Shown here: piece after piece, positions 1 to 5,818 of the stretch
Position numbering within the stretch: position 1 is the stretch's first letter
How the letters are laid out: each line of letters begins with the position of its first letter
NCBI GenBank assembly: GCA_910579075.1
Contig: CAJTSV010000155.1
Location: forward strand, 1-6,423
DNA: 6,423 nucleotides
Direction: 5' to 3'
From: an uncultured Eubacterium sp.
GTDB lineage: Bacteria; Bacillota; Clostridia; Lachnospirales; Lachnospiraceae
Program-made: the position numbers and the translations under genes
The notes under the pieces: model-generated
The model's database searches: none
What the model saw: the letters and a program-made list of their open reading frames with translations, nothing else
What the model was told of the DNA's origin: nothing

Positions 1-276
1 GAAATGCTGATCGCTTTTCTTTCACAAATCATGCAGGGAAAATTTATCTTCAACGGTTCAATTCCGTTTTTAGAAGAATTAACGGACTGTGAAAAACAGA
101 TTTTGCAGCTTATAGCTAACGGCAGAAAGCGGAAAGAGATTGCAGGCACACTTTATATCAGCGAGCGTACCCTCTCCAATCATTTACAGCATATATTTGA
201 AAAACTTGATGTTTCCTCCTCTGTCGAAGCTGTAACCAAAGCGATTCAATTAGGATACCTCCCGCCTATTTGTTAA
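1..276 (+). CDS. LuxR/NarL-type transcriptional regulator, C-terminal DNA-binding part (5' truncated)
   Basis: Only the C-terminal part of this gene is in the window. The reading frame is open to base 1 and ends at TAA 274-276, so the Met codon at base 4 is probably internal; no ribosome binding site can be judged there. The visible residues form a GerE/LuxR-type helix-turn-helix: 'LTDCEKQILQLIANGRKRKEI' fits the first helices, 'ISERTLSNHLQHIFEKLDV' the turn and recognition helix, and the 'A-T-K-A-I-Q-L-G' helix closes the four-helix domain. Proteins with this domain bind DNA as dimers; the missing N-terminus may be a phospho-receiver or another sensor domain, and this cannot be decided here. 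It precedes the LUD/radical SAM cassette on the same strand but is separated by about 320 bases with their own promoter, so it is a possible regulator of that cassette and not an operon member. The family call is secure, the target is inference. Confidence 0.85.
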   Translation, partial: EMLIAFLSQIMQGKFIFNGSIPFLEELTDCEKQILQLIANGRKRKEIAGTLYISERTLSNHLQHIFEKLDVSSSVEAVTKAIQLGYLPPIC

Positions 277-318
277 TTTCTCATCAAATATGCAAATCAT
301 CAAAAGCTGCATCAAAGA

Positions 319-338
319 AAAATGCTTTTGAGCATTTT
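319..338 (+). terminator. Weak intrinsic-terminator-like hairpin after the LuxR-type gene
   Basis: AAAATGC (319-325) and GCATTTT (332-338) can form a seven-base-pair stem with a six-base loop, 42 bases after the stop of the regulator gene. The stem is A/T rich and the T run is part of the stem itself, so it would be a weak terminator. An alternative pairing, CAAAAGC 301-307 with GCTTTTG 324-330, competes with it. The position fits termination of the regulator transcript, but the structure is not a textbook one. Confidence 0.35.
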
Positions 339-381
339 ACTATCATCCCTGCCTATAGAGACGGTTCTCTTAGAACGAAAG

Positions 382-397
382 GTTAGTCATCACTAAC
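382..397. promoter_or_regulatory. Perfect dyad GTTAGT-N4-ACTAAC, possible operator
   Basis: GTTAGT (382-387) is the exact reverse complement of ACTAAC (392-397), with CATC between. It lies about 107 bases upstream of the -35 box of the LUD/radical SAM cassette and just upstream of a lone TATAAT (406-411). It could be a binding site for a dimeric regulator such as the LuxR-type protein encoded next door, or simply a small RNA hairpin. The dyad is seen; any binding is inference. Confidence 0.3.
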
Positions 398-503
398 TAC
401 TTAAATATAATGCCTGCATTGGCTGCAGCTATAATCCGCTCCCCGGAACGTCCGTCAATCATATCCGCACCCCTTCTGCAAAGAAAATTCTGGAAACTGG
501 CCC

Positions 504-532
504 TTGACAAATCATTTCGAAAACAAGACAAT
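504..532 (+). promoter_or_regulatory. Sigma-A-type promoter of the LUD/radical SAM cassette
   Basis: A consensus -35 box TTGACA (504-509) is followed after 17 bases by GACAAT (527-532), which matches the -10 consensus at four of six positions, including the invariant A2 and T6. Transcription would begin near base 540, giving a leader of about 60 bases before the start codon at 600. No other promoter is seen before the two downstream radical SAM genes. Confidence 0.6.
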
Positions 533-599
533 ACTTGTATAAGCTATGCAGCCCTTTGACAGATTTACTGATTTTATTTTCCATTCCAGGAGGTTAATT

Positions 600-1238
600 A
601 TGAATCCAAAACAGGCTTTTTATGAAACACAGGCACAGACCATTCTGAAAAATCTGGAAAAACGCCGGATGAGCGGTTATTACTGCCCTTCCCGGGAAGA
701 AGCCGTAAAGACGGCCATGTCGCTGACCCCGGCAGATACATCCGTTTCCTTCGGCGGCTCCATGACACTTGCAGAAACCGGCATTCTGGATGCTTTAAAA
801 AACCGCGGCGATATCCGCCTGACTGACCGCAGCCTTGCCAGAACACCGGAAGAAATCAAACAGGCATACCGGGATTCTTTCAGCGTAAATACTTATTTTA
901 TGAGCACCAATGCCATTACGCTGGATGGGCAGCTTGTAAATGTCGATGGAAACGGCAACCGCGTGGCTGCGCTTATTTACGGCCCGGACCAGGTCATTGT
1001 CGTGGCAGGCATGAACAAAGTATCTTCTTCCACCGAAGATGCCCTGCGGCGTGTACGCAACCTGGCATCCCCGCCAAACTGCATCCGCCTGAATAAAAAT
1101 ACCCCGTGCGCAAAGACCGGCGTGTGCGCCGAGTGCCTGGGTGACGACTGCATCTGCAGCCAGACAGTTATTACCAGGCGCAGCGGAATTGCGGGACGGA
1201 TAAAAGTCATTCTTGTCGGCGAGGAACTGGGCTATTAA
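600..1238 (+). CDS. Stand-alone LUD-domain protein (LutC/YkgG-type lactate utilisation family) with cysteine-rich tail
   Basis: A 212-residue protein of the LUD family (DUF162), the fold of LutC/YkgG subunits of the LutABC L-lactate oxidation system. Visible family features are the 'SFGGSMTLAETG' segment near residues 50-61, 'TNAITLDGQLVNVDGNGNRV' at 103-122 and 'VVAGMNK' around 134-140. The tail carries five clustered cysteines (C170, C176, C179, C184, C186), a pattern I associate with clostridial single-domain members; it could bind metal or an Fe-S cluster. I chose ATG 600 because AGGAGG (588-593) sits six bases before it; an in-frame ATG at 546 has no such site. No lutA or lutB partner is in the window, so a role in lactate oxidation is doubtful. 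It is followed after 29 bases by a radical SAM gene, suggesting a shared transcript. The family is secure, but the reaction is unknown; in many genomes such proteins are annotated only as 'lactate utilization protein'. Confidence 0.85.
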   Translation: MNPKQAFYETQAQTILKNLEKRRMSGYYCPSREEAVKTAMSLTPADTSVSFGGSMTLAETGILDALKNRGDIRLTDRSLARTPEEIKQAYRDSFSVNTYFMSTNAITLDGQLVNVDGNGNRVAALIYGPDQVIVVAGMNKVSSSTEDALRRVRNLASPPNCIRLNKNTPCAKTGVCAECLGDDCICSQTVITRRSGIAGRIKVILVGEELGY

Positions 1239-1246
1239 AAAAGCCC
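1229..1246 (+). other. Small hairpin across the LUD stop codon
   Basis: GGGCT (1229-1233) pairs with AGCCC (1242-1246) around an A/T-rich loop of eight bases that contains the LUD stop codon. No T run follows, so it is not a terminator. It could stabilise or partly uncouple the upstream message within the operon. With only five base pairs it may be chance. Confidence 0.25.
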
Positions 1247-1267
1247 TGCATATAAAAGAGAGTACTT

Positions 1268-2170
1268 ATGAAAATTACTTCATTTCTGCATTTTGCAGTT
1301 TTTGGCGTCAAAACAATCCTGTTTCGAAAAAAAGATCCTGTCCTTGGCACCATTATTGTGACAGACAAGTGCAACCTGAGCTGCAGGCATTGTTCCGTCA
1401 ATAACATTACCGCGGTTATCCATCCTTATGAGCAGATTAAAAATGAGATGCAGCAGCTTTATGATATGGGTGTACGCATCCTGTTTTTCTGCGGCGGTGA
1501 GACCTTTCTGTGGAAGGATGGAAACCGCACGCTGAGAAATCTTGTTATAGAAGCAAAAGAAATGGGATTTCTGATTGTCAATACCGTCACAAACGGCACA
1601 TATCCCCTGGATTTGCCGGAAGCAGATTTAATCCTGCTCAGTCTTGACGGGGACAGGGAACGTCACAATGCAATCCGCGGCGATACTTATGACCTCATTA
1701 TGCAAAACATCCGGAATGCGTCTTCGGATAATATCTGTTTTTATATGGCAGTAAACCAGATAAACAAAGACGCTGTGCAGGATGTCTGCATCACTGCCCG
1801 CGATACGAAAAATGTCCGGGCAGTCTCCTTTAATTTTCACACGCCATATCCGGACACAAGGGAATTAGCCCTTTCCAGGGAAGAAAAGGCCGGCTGCTGT
1901 GAAGTGATTACCCGGATGATGAAGGCCGGTGCACCCGTATTTAATCTGCGCAGTGCTTTTCCTTACCTGATTCAGAACAATTTTCCAGTGCCATGCCACC
2001 AGTGTGTCGTGATGGAAAACGGAAAGCTTTCGGTCTGCGGGCGCTGCATTGACGTGCCGGGGCTCTGCAGCGAATGCGGTTACTTTTTTGTTGCGGAATA
2101 TACCCTGCTTTTCCGGGGAAACCCAAAGATTATTTTTGAGATGTTACAGACTTATCTGAAATATATATAG
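1268..2170 (+). CDS. Radical SAM protein with C-terminal six-cysteine (SPASM/twitch-like) cluster region
   Basis: A 300-residue radical SAM enzyme. The CxxxCxxC motif that binds the catalytic [4Fe-4S] cluster is C35-x3-C39-x2-C42 ('CNLSCRHC'); the GGE motif that contacts the SAM amino group is at 76-78; 'LLSLDGD' (123-129) fits a later barrel strand. After the barrel come six cysteines, C243-x2-C246-x10-C257-x2-C260-x6-C267-x2-C270, with a Gly five residues before C257. This resembles the auxiliary-cluster half of SPASM/twitch proteins, which modify peptides or small molecules. The N-terminus (1-20) and the last 30 residues are hydrophobic and aromatic-rich, perhaps amphipathic or membrane-associated, with no clear signal peptide. 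The start ATG 1268 follows an AGAGAG site (1257-1262) by five bases. It lies 29 bases after the LUD gene and 13 bases before a second radical SAM gene. No precursor-peptide gene is seen nearby. The class is certain; the substrate is not known. Confidence 0.87.
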   Translation: MKITSFLHFAVFGVKTILFRKKDPVLGTIIVTDKCNLSCRHCSVNNITAVIHPYEQIKNEMQQLYDMGVRILFFCGGETFLWKDGNRTLRNLVIEAKEMGFLIVNTVTNGTYPLDLPEADLILLSLDGDRERHNAIRGDTYDLIMQNIRNASSDNICFYMAVNQINKDAVQDVCITARDTKNVRAVSFNFHTPYPDTRELALSREEKAGCCEVITRMMKAGAPVFNLRSAFPYLIQNNFPVPCHQCVVMENGKLSVCGRCIDVPGLCSECGYFFVAEYTLLFRGNPKIIFEMLQTYLKYI

Positions 2171-2183
2171 GAGTATCGTGTGT

Positions 2184-3431
2184 ATGATAACAGACATTGC
2201 AAGAATGTGGCTGACCCGTTCAGCCAGGCCGTTTGTCTTTCAAAACGAATATGACCAGCAGCTTTCTTATTCTGACTGCACAGGCCTTGGGCTGTATGTG
2301 CATATCCCCTTTTGCAGAAGCATCTGCGGCTTTTGTCCTTACTGTAAAGTCAGATACTCTCTAAAATTATGTGACCGGTATATCGATGCCCTGCTGCAGG
2401 AAATCCATCTTGCCGCAAAAGGGCATGCCGGCAGAAAAAAAGCCACAAGCCTGTATTTTGGCGGCGGCACGCCGGCACTTGCCGCAGACCGTCTCAGGGA
2501 AATCATAGACGCTATTGAGGAGCATTTTATCATTACGGAAGGCATCGGTGTGGAGCTGCATCCCGATAATGTATCGCCGCCGGTGTTACGCGCTTTGAAG
2601 GACGCCGGCGTAACCAAAATCAGCATAGGCATCCAGTCCTTCCAGAAAAAGTTTCAGGGCATTCTGGGCAGGGCTGATGTCGATGCCGCAGCATTAAAAA
2701 AAGCGCTGTCGGAAGTCCCGTTTGAAACCGTTTCCATGGATTTTATTTTTGCGCTGCCATCCCAGACCTTTGAAGACTTAAAGGCCGATATGGAAACGGC
2801 GTTCCAAAACGGCGCAAATCATGTGGCGGTTTATCCGTTTATTGATTTTACATTTACTTCCAGCAAAGTCACGGCAATGCCGAAAAAAGAAAAACAAGCG
2901 CTTTTGAACGCAATCACACGTTACTGCACAAAGAAAGGATATACCCGCAGTTCTATCTGGACTTTTTCAAGCAGCAGGGAAGCGGAATATTCATCCATGA
3001 CCAGGGATAATTTCCTGGGATTTGGATGCTCGGCAACGACCCTGCTGAAAGACCAGTTCAAAATCAATACGTTTTCCGTAGAAGAATACTGCAGACGCAT
3101 CGATGAACAAAAGCTCCCAACTTCCCTGACACTCCGGTTTTCCATGCGCCAGCGAATGGTTTATTACCTGTTTTGGACTGCATACAGCACCAAAGTCAAT
3201 GCCAGGGATTTTGAAACATTTTTCGGCGTGCCGTTAAAACGCATGTACGGCCTGGAGCTCAGGCTTGCACAGGCAGCAGGCCTTATTACTGAGGAAAACG
3301 GCGTATACAGCATGACGCTGAAAGGCGCCTTTACCTATCATTATTTTGAAAGCTTTTACACCCTCGCATACATTGATAAAATGTGGGGAATTATGCGCAA
3401 AGAGGCGTTTCCGCAAAGGATTGTGTTATAG
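2184..3431 (+). CDS. HemN/HemW-like radical SAM protein (coproporphyrinogen III oxidase family, function unassigned)
   Basis: A 415-residue protein of the HemN/HemW superfamily. 'YVHIPFC' leads into C44-x3-C48-x2-C51-x2-C54; the first three cysteines bind the radical SAM cluster and the fourth lies one residue further away than in HemN (CxxxCxxCxC). 'YFGGGTP' (GGGTP 93-97), 'ELHPDN' (about 124-129) and 'ISIGIQSF' (146-153) are the expected barrel motifs, and the last 100 residues look like a HemN C-terminal winged-helix region. At the place where HemW has its haem-binding HNxxYW before 'YLGxGxxA', this protein reads REAEYS (265-270) before 'NFLGFGCSA' (276-284), so it is probably not a HemW haem chaperone. 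ATG 2184 is preferred (AGGAG 2169-2173, ten bases before); GTG 2178 is possible and adds two residues. It is probably co-transcribed with the preceding radical SAM gene. True coproporphyrinogen oxidase activity is not supported; an anaerobic tetrapyrrole-related or other radical reaction remains open. The stop codon is only four bases from the stop of convergent argS. Confidence 0.85.
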   Translation: MITDIARMWLTRSARPFVFQNEYDQQLSYSDCTGLGLYVHIPFCRSICGFCPYCKVRYSLKLCDRYIDALLQEIHLAAKGHAGRKKATSLYFGGGTPALAADRLREIIDAIEEHFIITEGIGVELHPDNVSPPVLRALKDAGVTKISIGIQSFQKKFQGILGRADVDAAALKKALSEVPFETVSMDFIFALPSQTFEDLKADMETAFQNGANHVAVYPFIDFTFTSSKVTAMPKKEKQALLNAITRYCTKKGYTRSSIWTFSSSREAEYSSMTRDNFLGFGCSATTLLKDQFKINTFSVEEYCRRIDEQKLPTSLTLRFSMRQRMVYYLFWTAYSTKVNARDFETFFGVPLKRMYGLELRLAQAAGLITEENGVYSMTLKGAFTYHYFESFYTLAYIDKMWGIMRKEAFPQRIVL

Positions 3432-3435
3432 CCCG

Positions 3436-5202
3436 CTACATGCGCTCCGGTGCGGAAAAGCCAAGCACGTCGATACAGGCCTCCATAATTCCCCTGCACA
3501 GATCCAGCAGCCGGATATACCCGGCCTGGCGCTGTTCGTCTTCCTGTGCGAGTATTTTTGTTTCATGGTAAAAATGGTTCAGTGCATTTGCAAGGTCATA
3601 TAAGTACGCACACACCTTATGCGGTGCCAGCTCGTCAAAAGCCGCCGCAATCATTCCGTTAAAGCGGGCTGCTTCCAGCATCAGCGCCTTTTCACTCTCA
3701 GAAGCCGCCGCAAGAACCGGTTTTCCGTCTGCCTGCCTGCCGGACTGGCTGTATTTTTTTAAAATAGACTTGATGCGCACAATCGTATACAGCAGATACG
3801 GCCCCGTATTGCCCTCAAACGAAGTAAACCGTTCGGTGTCAAACATATAATCCTTCGATGCCTGGTTGGACAAATCCCCGTATTTGACAGCAGAAAGCGC
3901 TACGATTTTTGCCGTTTCCCGTGCTTCCTGTTCATTCATGGTCTGGTTATCCGAAATTTTGCGGTACATTTCTTCGTTGATGTCCGAAAGCAGCGCAGAC
4001 AGGCGCATCACGCCGCCATCCCTTGTCTTAAACGGCCTGCCGTCCCTGCCGTTCATAGTGCCAAACCCTAAAAATGTCAGCTTCGTATCATCTGATACAA
4101 GCCCGGTCTTTTTCGCACAGCGGAATACCTGGGTAAAATACAGCTCCTGGCGCTTATCCACGACATAAATAATCTCAGCCGGATTCCAGGTTTCCATGCG
4201 CTCTTTAATCGTAGCCAGGTCTGTCGTATTGTATAACGAAGCCCCGTCTGATTTTAAAATCATGCAGGGCGGAATTTCTTTCGTGTCGGTTTCTTCCTTT
4301 ACATCCACGACAAGCGCCCCGTCTGAAACATACGCAAACCCGTCATCCTTCATTTTCTGCACCATGTCCGGAATATACGGCTGGGCATCGGATTCCCCTT
4401 TCCATAGTTCAAAAGAAACATGCAGGTTTTCATAATTTTTCTTTAAATCCGTAACGGAAACATCCAGGATATGCCCTAACAGTGCCCGATACCCTGTCCT
4501 TCCATGCTGGAGCTCATAGGTTGCCTGCATCGCGCGCTCCTTATACGCTTCATCTTCCTTGGACTTTCTGCTTGCCGTCGGATATATTTCTTCCAGCTCG
4601 GAAATCGTAAACGGCGCTTCTTTCGGGTATTCTCCCTCAAAGGCCTCATCAAAATAAGGAAGCTTCGGCTTTCGCTGCGCAAGCTCTGTTATAATCAGCC
4701 CCATCTGAAGGCCCCAGTCGCCCATATGGACGTCGCCAATCATTTCATGTCCTGCAAAACGGCCCATGCGCTTGATGCTTTCGCCAATCACCGCAGAACG
4801 CAGATGCCCGACATGCAGCGGCTTGGCAATATTCGGCCCGCCGTAATCAATCATGATTGTTTTCGGATGTGCCGTTTTTTCATTTCCGTAACCGTCAGCC
4901 TCAAGCATCTGGCACAGGTAATCCGCCAGAAAGCTTTCCTGGATTTTCATATTTAAAAATCCAGGCTTTACTGCTTCTGCCAGTGAAAAAATCGGGCTTT
5001 CCTTTAATTTTGCTGCAATTTCTCCTGCAATGGCCATCGGTGCTTTTTTATACTGTTTTGCAGCAGCCAGCGCGCCATTGCACTGGAATTCACATAAATC
5101 CGGCCGGTTTGAAGCGGTCACGCGCGCATACGCTCCATCATACCCGCACCCGGTAAATGCCAAAACTGCTTCCTCCTCAATGAGTTCCAATAACTTTTTC
5201 AT
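3436..5202 (-). CDS. argS: Arginyl-tRNA synthetase
   Basis: A complete 588-residue class I aminoacyl-tRNA synthetase that charges tRNA-Arg with arginine in the cytoplasm. An N-terminal Arg-tRNA-synthetase domain (about 1-100) precedes the catalytic Rossmann core with the HIGH motif as HVGH (130-133, in 'GPNIAKPLHVGHLRSAVIGE'). The KMSK loop has the variant FKTRDGG (391-397) after 'GTMNGRDGRP', a form common in ArgRS enzymes that lack canonical KMSK. 'SFEGNTGPYLLYT' (461-473) starts the C-terminal helical DALR anticodon-binding domain, which runs to the end. Length and domain order match the family. The start ATG at 5202-5200 has only a weak upstream AGG (minus strand, about ten bases away). 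The gene lies 30 bases downstream of the 139-residue ORF on the same strand, so it is probably read from the promoter at 5713-5742. The leader is too short for a T-box. No terminator fits in the four-base gap after its stop. Confidence 0.98.
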   Translation of the reverse strand: MKKLLELIEEEAVLAFTGCGYDGAYARVTASNRPDLCEFQCNGALAAAKQYKKAPMAIAGEIAAKLKESPIFSLAEAVKPGFLNMKIQESFLADYLCQMLEADGYGNEKTAHPKTIMIDYGGPNIAKPLHVGHLRSAVIGESIKRMGRFAGHEMIGDVHMGDWGLQMGLIITELAQRKPKLPYFDEAFEGEYPKEAPFTISELEEIYPTASRKSKEDEAYKERAMQATYELQHGRTGYRALLGHILDVSVTDLKKNYENLHVSFELWKGESDAQPYIPDMVQKMKDDGFAYVSDGALVVDVKEETDTKEIPPCMILKSDGASLYNTTDLATIKERMETWNPAEIIYVVDKRQELYFTQVFRCAKKTGLVSDDTKLTFLGFGTMNGRDGRPFKTRDGGVMRLSALLSDINEEMYRKISDNQTMNEQEARETAKIVALSAVKYGDLSNQASKDYMFDTERFTSFEGNTGPYLLYTIVRIKSILKKYSQSGRQADGKPVLAAASESEKALMLEAARFNGMIAAAFDELAPHKVCAYLYDLANALNHFYHETKILAQEDEQRQAGYIRLLDLCRGIMEACIDVLGFSAPERM

Positions 5203-5232
5203 GTTGTGTATACCTGCTTTCTGCCTGTAATA

Positions 5233-5652
5233 TTAATTTAATTCTGCTAACAGCTCATCCGCTGCCAGGTCTGCCTGTTCTTTGATTGCCAGCAGGGCTG
5301 CACTGTATGCATCCGGCTTTTCACCAAGAATGGCACTGATTTTCTGTTTGTCATTTTCATTGCGTACCGGCTGCTTTCCGTAATTGCCTGAATAAGAGCC
5401 GGTTTTACGGTTATACGTACTTTCATCCAGCTTCAGATGGACTTCCTCGGCCTCACCGTCGTCGTCATCGTCTCTTTCCTGACGCTGTGCTTTTTCCCGT
5501 TCTTCCCGTTCCTTCTGCTTCTTTAAGCGGGCTTCTTCTTCCACTTCTTCCAGTGTCTGGTAATGCACGTTCCAGCACTTTACGATACTGCTGTCCATTT
5601 TTTTCTTTCTGTCTCTCTTTGCAATTAAATCAATTGAATATACCGCTGCCAT
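5233..5652 (-). CDS. Hypothetical charged 139-residue protein upstream of argS
   Basis: I do not recognise this family. The protein has a short conserved-looking start (MAAVYSIDLIAKRDRKKK), a CW-containing segment (residues 20-32), then a highly charged stretch of Glu/Lys/Arg heptad-like sequence (34-60), probably a helix or coiled coil, five consecutive Asp (61-65), a Gly/Tyr/Ser/Asn-rich linker (77-98) and an alanine-rich helical end (104-139). There is no signal peptide or membrane segment, so it is probably cytoplasmic. The start is ATG 5652-5650 because GGGGGT lies seven bases upstream on the minus strand and because the predicted transcription start (about 5706) excludes the longer in-frame start at 5742. 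It ends 30 bases before argS and is likely its operon partner. The charged segment could also be low-complexity sequence, but a ribosome binding site, a strong promoter and a full open frame support a real gene. No function is proposed. Confidence 0.7.
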   Translation of the reverse strand: MAAVYSIDLIAKRDRKKKMDSSIVKCWNVHYQTLEEVEEEARLKKQKEREEREKAQRQERDDDDDGEAEEVHLKLDESTYNRKTGSYSGNYGKQPVRNENDKQKISAILGEKPDAYSAALLAIKEQADLAADELLAELN

Positions 5653-5712
5653 AAGATGCACCCCCTGTATTATAAAGCCATATGCCTGGCTTTCTGCTCT
5701 TTGAGTAAAACT

Positions 5713-5742
5713 ATTATAGCATAATCCTTTGTACAATTTCAA
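5713..5742 (-). promoter_or_regulatory. Extended -10 promoter of the hypothetical gene-argS unit
   Basis: On the minus strand TTGAAA (5742-5737) is followed after 18 bases by a perfect TATAAT (5718-5713), preceded by TGC, the extended -10 signature. Transcription would start near 5706, leaving a leader of about 53 bases before the ATG at 5652. A second TATAAT (minus, 5674-5669) has no good -35 partner and is probably chance. Confidence 0.75.
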
Positions 5743-5749
5743 GATTGTA
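5732..5749. promoter_or_regulatory. Inverted repeat TACAAT-N6-ATTGTA over the -35 box
   Basis: TACAAT (5732-5737) and ATTGTA (5744-5749) are exact reverse complements with six bases between. The -35 box of the argS-unit promoter (5737-5742) lies inside the repeat, the usual place for a repressor operator. An overlapping palindrome TTGTACAA (5729-5736) adjoins it. The symmetry is seen; a bound regulator is inference. Confidence 0.35.
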
Positions 5750-5756
5750 TCACGAG

Positions 5757-5807
5757 TTTGCGGGGCTGCCGCATGTAAAATAATGAACTGTGCGGCAGCC
5801 CCGTAAA
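5757..5807 (-). terminator. Long GC-rich hairpin, probable terminator of the collagen-like gene
   Basis: CGGGGCTGCCGCA (5761-5773) is perfectly complementary to TGCGGCAGCCCCG (5791-5803), with a 17-base loop; three outer A-T pairs (5757-5759 with 5805-5807) extend it past one weak position. It begins 11 bases after the stop of the collagen-like gene and ends before the promoter of the next minus-strand gene, where a terminator is expected. The T run that usually follows the stem is absent on the minus strand (CAAACTCG follows), so it may act as a strong RNA stem or processing barrier instead. Confidence 0.6.
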
Positions 5808-5818
5808 GCTTTCGTTAT

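Larger units (their letters stand above)
277..599. other. Intergenic region with hairpins, a dyad and the cassette promoter
   Basis: There is no convincing gene in these 323 bases. From left to right it holds an A/T-flanked hairpin at 319-338, a five-base-pair hairpin at 364-376, a perfect six-base dyad at 382-397, a TATAAT at 406-411 without a good -35 partner, and the promoter at 504-532 followed by an untranslated leader of about 60 bases. A 49-codon open frame (410-559) crosses the promoter but has no ribosome binding site and was not accepted as a gene. Confidence 0.6.

Noticed and set aside
404..510. Minus-strand open stretch containing 'GADMIDGRSGERIIAAANAG', considered as a gene remnant
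   Set aside because: It reads like protein, but it is short, has no proper start or ribosome binding site, and I cannot match it to a family. It may be a decayed fragment, but the evidence is too thin.
410..559. A 49-codon open frame (begins MPALAAAIIRSPERP) upstream of the cassette, considered as a radical SAM precursor peptide
   Set aside because: It has no ribosome binding site and overlaps the cassette promoter, so it would not be on the cassette transcript. It lacks a recognisable leader/core layout.
546..599. Longer start for the LUD gene at ATG 546
   Set aside because: No ribosome binding site precedes it and it would begin almost at the predicted transcription start; ATG 600 has an ideal AGGAGG six bases upstream.
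3866..5230. Plus-strand open frames across argS
   Set aside because: They lie wholly opposite a strongly conserved synthetase, have no ribosome binding sites and no recognisable protein features; they are shadows of argS.
5203..5232. T-box or other riboswitch in front of argS
   Set aside because: Only 30 bases separate the two genes and the leader of the upstream gene is about 53 bases; neither can hold a T-box.
5653..5742. Longer start for the hypothetical gene at 5742 (minus strand)
   Set aside because: It would place the coding start upstream of the -10 box of the best promoter, and the added 30 residues do not look conserved. ATG 5652 has a GGGGGT site.
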